DNA of 64,000 nt from Diplodia intermedia (lineage: Eukaryota; Ascomycota; Dothideomycetes; Botryosphaeriales; Botryosphaeriaceae), in the NCBI GenBank assembly GCA_021495925.1, contig JAKEKT010000092.1:89551-153550 (forward strand). The letters run 5' to 3'. The position numbers and the translations under genes are program-made. Of this stretch, positions 34,282 to 44,916 are shown in pieces; within the stretch, counting starts at the first letter, position 1; every line of letters begins with the position of its first letter. The notes beneath the pieces were generated by a model that saw only the letters and a program-made list of their open reading frames with translations, searched no databases and had not been told where the DNA came from.

Positions 34282-35547
34282 GGGAAGGGTGTTGCTCGTT
34301 TCACTTTTTGTCTGGTCTATACTTTGGCGTTTTACTCTGGGTGAAGGGCGTTCGTTGTGTGGGTGGTGGAGGTATCGTGTCGTTCAGCGGACTGAAGTCT
34401 CGTTGCCAGTCAGCAGGAATGATAATCAAATCTCCAATTCTCGGTCGTTGAAGTGCTCTTCGCCCCTCTACGCGCAGCCCGTAGTCACTCTTCCCGGAAA
34501 GACAGCAAGCCGCAAACACGCTCCACCCAAGACCAGCCAAAACGACACACGCGCTCTCACGGTACACAAAAAGCCTAAACGGCCCGGCGACTCACCGGTC
34601 GGAAGTATGTAGCAGTGGCGCAGTTCGCCACCGATATCTTCCACATTTAGCCACTGTCCCTCGCTCCGCGGAGATGCACAATCCCATCAGCCTCAGCCTC
34701 TTGCCCGCGAGCCCCAAGCCCATGCCTCATCCGGCCCCGGGCGCGAAATCTTCTTTTGACCTCATAGATAAAGGACACGACGGAAAAAAGTGACATTGCC
34801 GATTACGAACGGAGCGGCTGTGCGCCTGATAGCGCTGCGACTTGTGTGTGCGTGTGTGTGCGTCATTGGGGGGAGATGATAACCACGCGTCGGGATTTTT
34901 AGGGGATTACTTTTCTGTTTGATTGGCTCGTGTGGCTACTGATCTCTTATCTTCAGATGTGCTGGCACGCTGAGGCGCCGGTGTGATTTTGGCGTGAGGT
35001 GAATGACGACGGTTCTCCTGGTGGTTAAGCTTTCTTTGTAGCCTCAGAGTCTGGCTGGCCCCCCGACCACTTGCAAACATGCTTCCGCTCCACTTTTACA
35101 GTGCGAAAAGGCGGTTACAATAGTTTTGAAACGCGATCAGCTTTCATATTATGACGTCGGCTCGTTTAGTGTTGTAACAAGATTAGAGTAGATGAAGCTT
35201 TTGTCTGGACCTTCATATTCAGATACATCGTGCATTCTTCGTTCAGATTAACACCTCGTATCTGTCCGTTCTCTCAGACTTTGGTAGAAAACAAAACGCC
35301 AATCACAGCAAAATTGCCCCATGACCCACGATATCGTCCAAGAGAAAGCTTACATTCATCTCATATTTCAAAATACCAAACCCAAGCCAAGACAAAAAGT
35401 GTATATGGATATCATCACAACACGACAGCCCAATCCTTTTACTCCCAAGATGCCCAACAAGATAGCCAGCCAACAATCCCATCATCATCATCATCATCAT
35501 CATCACTCAAGCAAATCAAGACATTTCAAGCAGCCGACAAACCAACT
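34282..35547. other. Convergent intergenic region, RBR-E and nitrate transporter
   Basis: 1.27 kb containing two 3' regions. The only notable item is a TCA trinucleotide run at 35480-35506. No gene recognised. Confidence 0.45.
35480..35506 (+). repeat. (TCA)n microsatellite
   Basis: About nine consecutive TCA units, 40 bases beyond the stop codon of the nitrate transporter, so within its probable 3' UTR. Confidence 0.85.
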
Positions 35548-37318
35548 CTAATGCCCGCCAATCTGCCCCTTGGGAATCGGCCTGATCCAGCTGACAGCCA
35601 GATTCATAGCAATGCTCATGACCCCGATGATCCAAAAGCACTTGGCGTAGTCCGTGCCGTTGTAGCGGAAGATGATGGCGAAGACGATGCCGCCCAGGTT
35701 GCCCGCGGCGCCGGTGACGCCCGACACGATGCCGTTGGCGTGCGGGTGGACGTGCGGCACGAGGGCGAAGTTGAGGCCGTTGCCGCCCTCGAGGAAGAAG
35801 GCCATGCCGGCCACCAGGCCGAACATGGTGGCCTCGTGGTGCGGGTCCACGACGCCGATGGCGACGAGGAAGGCGCCGGTGACGACGCCGTAGGCGTGGA
35901 TGAGCGCCTTCTTCGCCCACAGGCTGCCGCCCGTCGCGGCGTAGGCGCGGTCGGCGACGAACCCGCCCAGCGGCCGGAAGGCGCCGTTCAGCAGGCCGAA
36001 CATGGCCGCCCAGTTGCCGCGTTCCTGCAGGCCGAGCGAGGGGAAGTTCTTGGCGTAGAAGGAGCCCAGGATGCTGTTGACGGCCAGCTCGCAGCCGAAG
36101 CTGCAGAAGTAGCCTGCGGCCAGGGTGAGGGTCTGCAGCGAGACGAGCACCTTCATGGCTTCGCTGAATGATGGCTTCTGCACCACTTCGCCCTTGGCGG
36201 CCTCGAGCATCTGCGTCTCGCTGATCTGCGCCTCGTGGTCTCCGAAGTGGTGGTCCGACGGCAGGATGGCGCGCTCCTTTTTCGTCGATGAGACAGAGCC
36301 GATGGGTGACTGCGTGCCGCTCTGCTCCTTGGCCGGGATGCCCGTGAGCGAGCCGGGGATGTCGACAACGCCGCCGCCACTGACTCCACCGCTGACGCTG
36401 TGCGAGCGCAGGTTGGCGTCTGCTACGGCCTGGCGTTCCGACCACTTGCCTGTTGGGCAGTCGGGCGTGAGCAGCAGCATGCCGATAGCAGTGAAGGTAA
36501 TCAGCACGCCAGGAACCACGAAGGCGACGCGCCAGGCGACATGCTTGCGCAGGCCATCAGACACCAGCGATTCGTAGATGCCGGGCATGACGAAGTAGGT
36601 GATACCACCGCCCATGTTTCCCAGACCACCGGTGAGCGAGTTGGCGGTGCCGATAATGTTCTTGTCGTAGAAGCCCGTCGTCCACACCTGGCAGGGCACA
36701 AAGCTGCCGCCCAGGATGCCGACGAAGAAGCGGAGCACCATCAGACCAGTCGCATTTTGGACAGTTCCCGCCAGGAAGGTCGGCACGGCACCTAGTACCA
36801 AGCATCCTGCGAATGTCCAGCGTGGCCCGAAGCGGTCACAGGCGGGACCAGCAATCAGTCGCACGATGAGTCTGTAACACGGTCAGCTTACTGTCTCTCC
36901 GCCTCCTCAGGAGAGGACGTGCCGCGATGCGGCGCAGGGTGACGTACGTGGCCACGAGGGCAACAATGTTGGAGTTGGCAATCTCGGCTTGCGAGAGGCC
37001 CAGATCCTTCTTGATAATATCCGATAGCAGAGGCGGGAAGGCGTACCTGTAGATGCACCCCAGATGTGTCAGCCACTCAGACGGGAGAGATAAGGTGATT
37101 GCAAGGATCATTTTTGCAGCGCTCATGCGTGGTGGCATCATCACCCGCAGGGTGTGGCGGGGAACTCACCATGACCAGAAGGCGATCATGAAACCAAACC
37201 ACGCGAAGAAGAAGACGCGTCCATAGAGGTTGAGCGGGTTGAGCACAGGGATGGATCGTGCTTTGCGGTTGATGGGGTTGACTTCCGGAGCCCGGAAAAG
37301 CAGCGACAGGTCGAACAT
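35548..37318 (-). CDS. nrtA: Nitrate/nitrite transporter, NNP family of MFS (CrnA/NrtA type)
   Basis: Three exons: 37318-37170, 37046-36948 and 36871-35548, giving 523 residues. The N terminus [20 protein letters not shown] and [20 protein letters not shown] match eukaryotic high-affinity nitrate transporters. Both nitrate signature motifs are present: [16 protein letters not shown] in TM5 and [16 protein letters not shown] in TM11. The MFS motif between TM2 and TM3 reads [13 protein letters not shown]. About twelve hydrophobic segments and a long central cytosolic loop, typical of the fungal branch, are seen. It imports nitrate (and nitrite) with protons. Nitrate and nitrite reductase genes are not in this window, so the gene is unlinked to them here. 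The upstream region holds candidate NirA and GATA sites. Confidence 0.92.
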
Positions 37319-39141
37319 GGCGATATGGTCCGAGCAGTGATGCGCAGTGCTGGGAAGAGCTGCTAGAAAGGCACGTGGCCCCGAGTGTGGTATGGAGAGG
37401 AGGAAGTGAAAACCCTGGCCTGCGGGAGGCTACACTGGACGAGCCGTGTGGTCTAATATAAAGGCATTCAGGCTTCTTGAAAAGTATTCTCCGGCGTCAT
37501 CCTACACAGTGCACAACATGTCCGCGGGGGTAGAGGCCCCGGCTGCAGATCCGCGAGTGTGGAGCACTGGAGAAGACGGCTTGGGGGACGGTGGGCGAAT
37601 TGGGCGAGTGGTGGATGGCTGGGCGGGCTGGGCAGGCGATAAGAGCGTGTGTGGGTTCAGCACTCAGGGCGCACATCGTGGCCCTCGACTCCGGAGGAAC
37701 GCCATTGCCGGACGCAAGCAAACTGTGGCTCGCTCTCAGGAACGCCTTATCGCACCGCCAACGACAACAATGAACCCTGCCCGCCGTCGACGTAGCGCGT
37801 TTCCGCCTTATCAGTCGCCGCCGATTCTGGGAAAGAATAAAAAGGCTTCCAGATGCTCCTTCTCCGCGGCGTACCACGCCTTTCTCCTCTGACTTTCAGC
37901 CACGACTTCTTTTGCGCTTGCGTGGATCCGGGCCTCGATTCTGGTCGCTGACGGCGCCGTTGCCCGGCCCTCGCGACGCCCAAAATCACCGCCGCCTCCG
38001 TGGCAATCAGTTTCGTGGGCCGCCGTCATCCACCGAAGGCAGCGAGATGGCCTCTCCTCGTCGGTCGGCGTTGCAGCAGAGCTGGTTTTCCAGGCACGGC
38101 AGGCGACTGTGGTTGAGCGAATAGGTGCGCAGTCGTTGACGCGGTTTAGCGTCGTCGCACCGCATGTGCAGAGCGTCCTTATCTCTGCTGGCTGCCGCCC
38201 AATCAGCGCCCCTTGCCGCATCCCGTCGCTATCCGTCCAAGCATCGATCCCCGAATCCGCAGGACCTCCTTCTGCTATCCCACTCACGTGACAGGGGCTA
38301 AAACCCGTCTTCAAGGCTCAAGTCCAGCGTATTGACTTGTAGCATGTATCTGCCCAAGCCAAGCAAGCTCCTGTTGATTGGATCGAGGCATGGGTGATGC
38401 CTGTGGTGCTTTTGAAACAGCATATCCCATCAGCGAGCAGGCTGAACTGTGACTTATGAGGGGCCTTCATCGTAAACTAAAATGTCCACGGCTAAAGGGG
38501 GTTGCGCAACTTGAACCAGATCCTGGAGATATTTTGATTGCCGATGCTCCACGGGACTGGAGAATCTGTCTATTACAAAAGAATTCAAGTCGCTAAGCCC
38601 CAGCTGCCTCGAACGCATGTACTGACAAAGGCTTCGCCCTGACATGTGATGCTCCCATGCGAGGCTGGGTGCCCACTTGAAGGCCATTGAGAACCGACCC
38701 CCCACTAACCCTCCTCCTACAAATAAAGTACCGAAATGTATTGCCCGCCACCAAGAAGCAAGCCGGAAAACAAGCCAGACCCTCCCAAAGCGTGACGTGG
38801 GCCCGGAACAACCCACGTCGTCCCGGAGCGGAGGCGGACCTAAGCAGGGCAAGGAGCCCAAGTGAAGCGCCAGCCAATCCTGAGTGTCAGCAGAAACGAG
38901 ATAAAGCATGAGAGCCCTCGAGATCCCGCGGAATTCCATCATCCGCATAATCGGAGTATGAATGACGAACGCCAAACCCACAAGCCCACAAAAGTCCAGA
39001 ACCCAGGCCGTCGAACGCCTAACCGTGAAGCCAAGGATAGAGCCATGCGTTCGTAAGAGATATGAATCATGTTCGTGTGTCATGGCCGTTTGTGCGTAGA
39101 AATATCGAGTTGCAGGCGAGGCTGTATTGAGGCAGCCTTGG
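37319..39141. promoter_or_regulatory. Upstream region of the nitrate transporter, with candidate NirA and AreA sites
   Basis: 1.8 kb between the transporter start and the stop of the methyltransferase gene. Two matches to the NirA consensus CTCCGHGG occur at 37862-37869 (CTCCGCGG) and 37996-38003 (CTCCGTGG). GATA-type sites for AreA/NIT2 occur at 37637-37643 and, on the other strand, at about 37746-37752 and 37807-37813. These are 320-690 bases upstream of the transporter ATG, a plausible range. Long frames (37811-38314 -, 38454-39323 -) have no domain and I do not call them genes. Confidence 0.4.
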
Positions 39142-40920
39142 TCAGGAGCTAGGTTGCGGCGATGTTGCTGTCCCCGCTGCTTCGGCCTGTTTGGCCTTTT
39201 CTCGTGCCTCCATTTCCCACGGTTCGGGTTTACGTCCCCAGACCACGTATCTGTTGCGGCGAAAGGACACGCCCGCGGAGTTAGCCAGTCTGACCCGCAA
39301 AAACATGCACATGCCACTCGCAACTCCGGAGAGGTTCTTGACAGCAGCCGCGGACAAACATGTGGCGATCACTGCGAGTGAAGGACTTACACTTTGTGGT
39401 ATGCGTGCACACTACGATCCGCTATCGCCTTGCGAACCTGCACAAGGTAGACCTCAATTTCGTCCTTGGTCCAACCCAAGCCGCGGTGAAACCACGCCAA
39501 GCTGAAGGCCTGAATGCCCTCGAGTAGACTGTTCTCGCTGAAGCGGCCCAGCATCTTCAGCTGCGGATCCTTGGGCCAAGGGTTGATGGGCAGTTTGAAG
39601 ACCTCTTCGTGTACGTCGACAAACCCTTGCTCCTCGTACCAGCGCTTCAACTTATTTGCGATGCGCAGAGGCCGCCCCAAGTTCATCGCCGCCGCGTCTT
39701 GCGTGCGCGTCCACTCTGCGAAGGCGTAGTCTGGCCCCATCGTCCCATCGTCGCAGTACAGCGTCGAGTAAAACTCCTGCGATTCCATCCACCCGCCGGG
39801 TTTGAGGTACTTGTACGACTTCTTCACCACCTCCCGGAAATCCTCGAAGCTCCCTAATAACACGCGGGTGTGGATGTAGTCGTAGGAATCCGGCTTTATC
39901 AGCCAGTCCTCCTCCTGAGCATCGTCAATCACGAATTGGACGTTCTCGGGTACCCCTGGAAGATCGTCAGCGCCACGGATACGTCAATGGTGATCTCCCC
40001 TCGGCCTACATTCTGGCTGGATCGGCGAGAGGTCGGTCCCCGTAATCTGCGCTCCTTGGTCAGCTCCCTGTTGTCTCTCCAGAACCAAGCATCAAACTAC
40101 CCACATCTGCTCCCGGGAATTCGCTTGCTGCAAAACAATCGTCAGCTCAGATTATACTTCCGCTGAAGCCTGCGCGTGAGCTCAGGGCCATACCCATCTC
40201 AATCGCCCATTTCCCCGTCCCAGTCCCGATGTCCAATATCTTCCGCGGGTCGTGCAATGGCGCGAAGTAGTCGCGCATGCCGAATAGCACCTTCAGGAGT
40301 TCATACTGGAGGTCTAGCCGCTCGCTCTCGGGCTGCGTTGGGTGGCCGTGGTGAGTACTGGAGCTGTGGGGTGACGCGAGCGAAGGGGTGTGCACAAACC
40401 TCGTCGTTTGGGAAAAGGTACGCTGTCACGCAGGCTGGTCAGCACAGGCAGCAGGAGAGGGAGCCAGGAGGGCGCATTCCACCTACATCCTGAGGCATAG
40501 CGGTGATATGTGCGGCCGTTCTCCTTGACGTAGTCGAATATGCTCTCGCGGACCGACTTGGTACTGCTGGTTCGGTGTCAATCGGGCCTGCTTTCCCCCG
40601 GCGGTCGCTGCTCTGGATTGGCTGGGGGCGGCGTACTTTGAACAGCTCTGCGAATCCTCCGACTGCTCGGACTATTGGCAAAGGCACTCGTTAGCAGGCG
40701 TATCCCAGGGCCGGCGCTCGCGGAAGGCGGCGTGCGACGGGACGACGCGGTGACGGTGCGGGCGCAAGGCGGGGAGGGTCCGGGCGCGCAAGAGAGCCAG
40801 AGCGGGAGGGGGCAGACGAACATCAGCTTCGATGATCGAGAACGGGCTGTTGGCACCGACAGACGACGAGGACGAGAGGCAGGCTGGCGGCACGGGTAGT
40901 CTGCGCTGCTCGTGGGACAT
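39142..40920 (-). CDS. SAM-dependent methyltransferase, LaeA-like/UMTA family
   Basis: Nine exons: 40920-40822, 40671-40637, 40566-40487, 40422-40400, 40332-40194, 40127-40105, 40046-40010, 39955-39391 and 39250-39142, giving 369 residues. The frame closes at every junction. The family landmarks appear in order: GRTYHRYASGSYLFPNDE, ERLDLQYELL, the SAM-binding loop KILDIGTGTGKWAIEM, FPGADITGTDLSPIQPEWVP, NVQFVIDDAQEEDW, YDYIHTRVLLGSF, YLKPGGWMESQE and the end block YVVWGRKPEPWE. The first two introns rest on weaker grounds (donors GTTCGT and GTACGC), but a GCTAAC branch point and frame continuity support them. Relatives include LaeA and many small methyltransferases of secondary metabolism or unknown role; the substrate cannot be told. 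No biosynthetic genes are adjacent. Three exons are only 23-37 bases long, so automatic gene models may miss them. Confidence 0.8.
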
Positions 40921-41589
40921 TTTGGGGCCTGCCTCACCAACTGGGTGAATCCACAGTTACCGCAGTGCTGGGAAGAGATTCCGGAGAAGTGGTTCAGGCT
41001 TCAGCCAGAACCTGAGCATCTGGCGTGCTGCTCTTGTCGGCGAGCCCGCCAGTCTGGGTCGCTTACCGCCGGATCGCGCCCAGTTAGGCCGTGGCCCCCC
41101 GCTAGTCAGCGCAGACGCCTCACCCCATCCTCAGCCCAACCATCGCCCATCGTTCAAGCCACTGCTCAGCTCTTGTTTCATGCCTGCACGTCCAGGCCTT
41201 GCCCATGCGTGCTGACTTATCGTGTCACTTGATCCTGCGCCCGCCCTTCCGGGATGGGGGCCACTGGCGCTCCATGTCTCCCCGGACGCTGGCTGAGGCG
41301 GGGAACTGATCCGGGCCATCCTGCCACGCATCACCCGAACTGTTAATATCACCGAACCTCCCATCTCGCCTGGAGCCGTCCTGCCGCGCCGTGTCGGAGG
41401 TTGACTGGCTCCGGTATGTTACAAGTCACCCAGCATTATGCTCATCGGCCAGCCGTGAATTCCATCCCATTGTGTTTTCGCAAGGCTGTCTAGCAATCCC
41501 GTAGGCGACGAGCCTAAACACCCATCATAAGTCGTAAGGAGATTCCATCACTCCGTCAAATCGTTCCGTATCCCGCGAGTATCCGACGT
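40921..41589. other. Intergenic region upstream of the methyltransferase
   Basis: 669 bases between tandem minus-strand genes: methyltransferase promoter plus the Con-10-like 3' region. GC-rich left half. Nothing specific recognised. Confidence 0.4.
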
Positions 41590-42122
41590 TCAGTGGACAC
41601 CACCCTTGTGGCCAGCCTCCTTGGCGGCCTCGCTGTTCTTGACGAACGTGCCGTCAGCGTTGCGGCCCGGCGGGTGAGATTCCTGTGCTTTGGTCAGCTT
41701 TCGGCACACTGCGTTGCAGAGTTGTGGATTCACTTACGCCATGCGCGATTCCGGCAAAGGTGCCGTCGGAGTTACGCTCCTGTTCGACAGCGGGACCCTT
41801 ACGCGAACTGCGTCAGCTTGATGTTTTCGGTTCATGGGGAGGGGTGTCGGCTTACGGTGTGGCCGGCAGCAGCATGGCCGCCCTTGGAGGCGATATCACG
41901 GACCTGGCAGAATCAGCAAGCCTGATCGGTTGGTCCCAAGGTTCCGTTTGAGCAGATCAGATGCAGGAACGCAAAGGCTATTGCGAGTGATAGCACGATG
42001 CATCTGTTGAGTCCTCGCTTGTGGAGAAGCACGGGGGTTTATCGTGCTCGTAGGAAATGAGACAGGTCACATACCTCCTCAGTAGGGCGGTTGGCAAATT
42101 TGGCGGGGTTGGAGTCAGCCAT
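41590..42122 (-). CDS. Conidiation-specific Con-10-like small stress protein (KGG repeats)
   Basis: Four small exons: 42122-42075, 41903-41856, 41797-41738 and 41682-41590, together encoding 82 residues. All introns are in phase 0. The protein reads MADSNPAKFANRPTEE, then VRDIASKGGHAAAG, GRNADGTFVKNSEAAKE and ends AGHKGGVH. This matches the Neurospora Con-10 family: the FANRP(T/K)EEV block, two KGG motifs and the NxDGTF(V/T) repeat, also seen in bacterial stress-induced KGG proteins. Such proteins accumulate in conidia and under stress or light; they are hydrophilic and probably protective. The NSDGTF/NADGTF doubling looks like an internal repeat. The acceptor of intron 3 gives a slightly unusual HPPG spacer, so that junction is the least certain. 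It diverges from UNG1. Confidence 0.82.
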
Positions 42123-42587
42123 GTTGGTCGAGTGTGTTGTTTTCGGTTATAGTTTTGCAGATGAAAGGCCGAGATGGAGGCTTTGATGGAGTGGAAGATG
42201 TTGTTGAAGAAAGCTCCAGCAAGATCTCATCTGGGCTTCTTTTATAGATCTGCCATCTGCCATGCCTGCCATGCTGTCGCTCCTTCCCCGCAAAATAACC
42301 TGTCAAGACCGTTGCTGCCTCCCCGTTTGAGGTCATCGGTCATCTGCGTGGCACGCCTGGAAGCCGGGCAGGATGCGTGTGACGCAACATCAGATCAGTC
42401 AGGTGGGACGTGCCTTCCACGCGCGAACGCGTCCCCCAACCAAACGCGCGACGCGCGACCTGGACCCCGGCCGCGATTGCCTTATCCAACGCGACGCGCA
42501 GCTTGCCGCCTAACTCGACACTTGAACCACCACAGATTTCGACCACAATTCACCCAAACGCATCATTTCTTACACACACTTATCGTC
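42123..42587. promoter_or_regulatory. Divergent promoter region, Con-10-like gene and UNG1
   Basis: 465 bases. ACGCGT, the core of the MBF/MCB cell-cycle element, occurs at 42427-42432, 156 bases before the UNG1 ATG, among other CGCG-rich motifs. Given the GC content such hexamers also arise by chance. No TATA box is convincing. Confidence 0.4.
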
Positions 42588-44181
42588 ATGTCGCTCAAGC
42601 GCAAGGCAACAGACGCCGTCGCCACCGAGGCGAAGAAGCCAAAGGCCAATGGCAGCATCACCGCCTTCTTTGGCCCGCCTAAGCCCGTCGTGTCCGCCGA
42701 GGGTGCTGCCATCAAGCCGACTGCCAAATTTGACAAAGACGCCTGGGCTGCGAAGCTCACAGACGAGCAGAGAGATCTGCTGAAGCTCGAGATCGAAACT
42801 CTGCACGAGAGCTGGTTACTTCATCTCAAGGAAGAGATTACCTCCCCAGAATTTCTCAATCTCAAGCGCTTTATCAACAAGGAGAAAGAGGATGGCAAGA
42901 AGATCTTTCCGCCGGAGCCTGATATCTACTCATGGTAAGTGCATTCACAACATTTGGTGTGCTGGCTGCAGTGCCGCCCGGTCGGCCAATGGTCGCTTCC
43001 ACAGACGCATTCCATCGCCTCGCTTCACTTCTCACCGCATGCTCTGTTCACATGCAATTGCGATCTTTCGATCACTGAGAAAGATCGTCGCTGGCGCTGT
43101 GGAAGCAATTGGCCCTGCTTGGCCAGTCAAACCCCTACCCAGAGTTGGATAGACGTCATTCCCAAAATCGCCGAGGTCTTCGACCGCTCCCGTTTCAAAC
43201 CTGTCCCAATTGAAGTCAATCCGAAAGCCTTCTCTAGCACCATGACTTTAGCCTATTCTTTCTTGCTCCATATGTATGTCTGACTCTTCCGCCCAAACAG
43301 GTCTCGCCACACACCTCTCAATACCGTCAAAGCCGTCATCCTGGGTCAAGACCCCTACCACAACTACAACCAAGCTCATGGCCTCTGCTTCTCCGTCCGG
43401 CCGCCTACTCGCGCCCCGCCTTCGCTCAAGAATATCTATACTGCGCTGAAGAAGCAATACCCTGACTTTGAGGCGCCCCCCGACAACGGTGGACTCTTGA
43501 CTCCGTGGGCGGACCGCGGCGTGCTGTTGCTGAACGCGTGCCTGACTGTGCGCGCGCACGAGGCCAACAGTCACAGCCAGAAGGGCTGGGAGCGCTTCAC
43601 ACAGAAGGTCATCGACACGGTGAACCGCGTGCGTACAAATGGCGTCGTGTTCTTGGCCTGGGGCACTCCGGCGCAGAACAGGTGCAAGAGTGTGAACAGT
43701 CAACGGCACCTGGTGTTGAAGAGCGTTCATCCGAGCCCGTTGAGCGCTCATAGAGGATTCGTAAGTTTTTCCGTCCTTATACAAGTTGCACGCTGTGCAC
43801 AGGTGCCCGGTGATGAACGACCTCTTGTCGCAATCAGATACTTATGAGTCTCCACGTGTGACTTGCCCAGCATCCTTCTTGCTACGACACACCTAGCGTC
43901 ATTCCAATTGGAATAACCAGGTATTCGTGTGCAAGGAGGGAGTTTTGCTTGTTTCAGGCGAAGGCGCTGATTTTCAAAGAGAGCTCTGAGGGCACAATGC
44001 ATTTTCCGTCACATTTCCATCAGTATCTGAACCGGAAAACAATTGACTAACGACGATTCCTATATAGTTTGACAATGACCACTTCAAGAAGGCCAATGAG
44101 TGGCTCAAGCAACGCTACGGCGATGAGAACGGCCCCATTGATTGGAGCCTTAATGTTTCCCCGGAGGAAGCTGGCGTCTGA
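42588..44181 (+). CDS. UNG1: Uracil-DNA glycosylase
   Basis: Three exons: 42588-42934, 43301-43760 and 44068-44181, giving 306 residues. The water-activating motif AVILGQDPYHNYNQAHGLCF and the DNA-intercalating loop HPSPLSAHRGFF are both intact; the second is completed only by joining exon 2 to exon 3. NACLTVRAHEANSHS, the uracil-pocket region, is also conserved. The enzyme removes uracil from DNA to start base excision repair. The N terminus has a basic nuclear signal (LKRKATDAVATEAKKPK) and a PCNA-interaction-like SITAFFGP. The introns are 366 and 307 bp, far longer than most in this window. A start producing a mitochondrial form is not evident. Confidence 0.95.
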
Positions 44182-44916
44182 GCTTAAAAATCACTTCATG
44201 CCGGTCATTTTTGACGAGATCACGTGAGATGGTATGTTGATGGGGTGATGGAGTAAGCCTACTTCCACCGAGGTGCTTTTATCTATTGTACAGGCGTTAT
44301 AGGTGGGGTTGGGTCATGGTGCTCCTCTTTGGGAGACAGATATGAAAACCAAACAAATGCGGTATCTCTTTTCTCTCTTCCTTGCCTGCTGTACGCGTCT
44401 ATCTTGTTTGGTAGGGCGTTCCTATCCGTTGCTTGGCCTTGGTAAAAGACCGTATCGAATTCAATCGTAGAACGGAATGTCTGATCAACGCAACGTCTTG
44501 CGCATGCCCCATGAGGGCATGAGTTAAACATGAGGCAACATTACTGGTGAACAGGCTCACGTCAAACGGCTTGTTGCCACTCACTTACAGCTCTTTTTCC
44601 CGAGGCCTTGACTTGAGACAACAATGTCGATACTCCACCAACACGTCTTCACGCGCACCATGAACTCTGCAAGTTCCCAAGCCTGGAATTCTATGAACGT
44701 TTGTATCTGATCTTTCCGTCTCATTCTTGCCTGCCTGGATCTCCCAAACCCGTCTACTCGTACAACACGACGAGAAAGAGAGAGAGAGAGAGAGAAAATT
44801 AGCCTCCCTTTCGCACGCATTCAGCAATATAACGACCACTCACTCCCTGCACCTCCCCAGTCAGTTCTCTCTCCCTCACACGGAAAGAAAGTAAATCCAA
44901 CCCAACCGAACCAAAC
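44182..44916. other. Convergent intergenic region, UNG1 and RSC subunit
   Basis: 735 bases, moderately AT-rich. Contains an AG dinucleotide run at about 44776-44794. No gene recognised. Confidence 0.45.
44776..44794 (+). repeat. (AG)n microsatellite
   Basis: About nine AG units in a purine-rich stretch 120 bases beyond the RSC subunit stop codon. Confidence 0.8.

Noticed and set aside
35230..36171. 313-codon plus-strand frame antisense to the nitrate transporter
   Set aside because: Composition shadow of the strongly conserved transporter on the other strand.
37811..38314. 167-codon minus-strand frame upstream of the nitrate transporter
   Set aside because: No domain, biased composition, and it lies across the likely promoter of the transporter; no supported splice structure.
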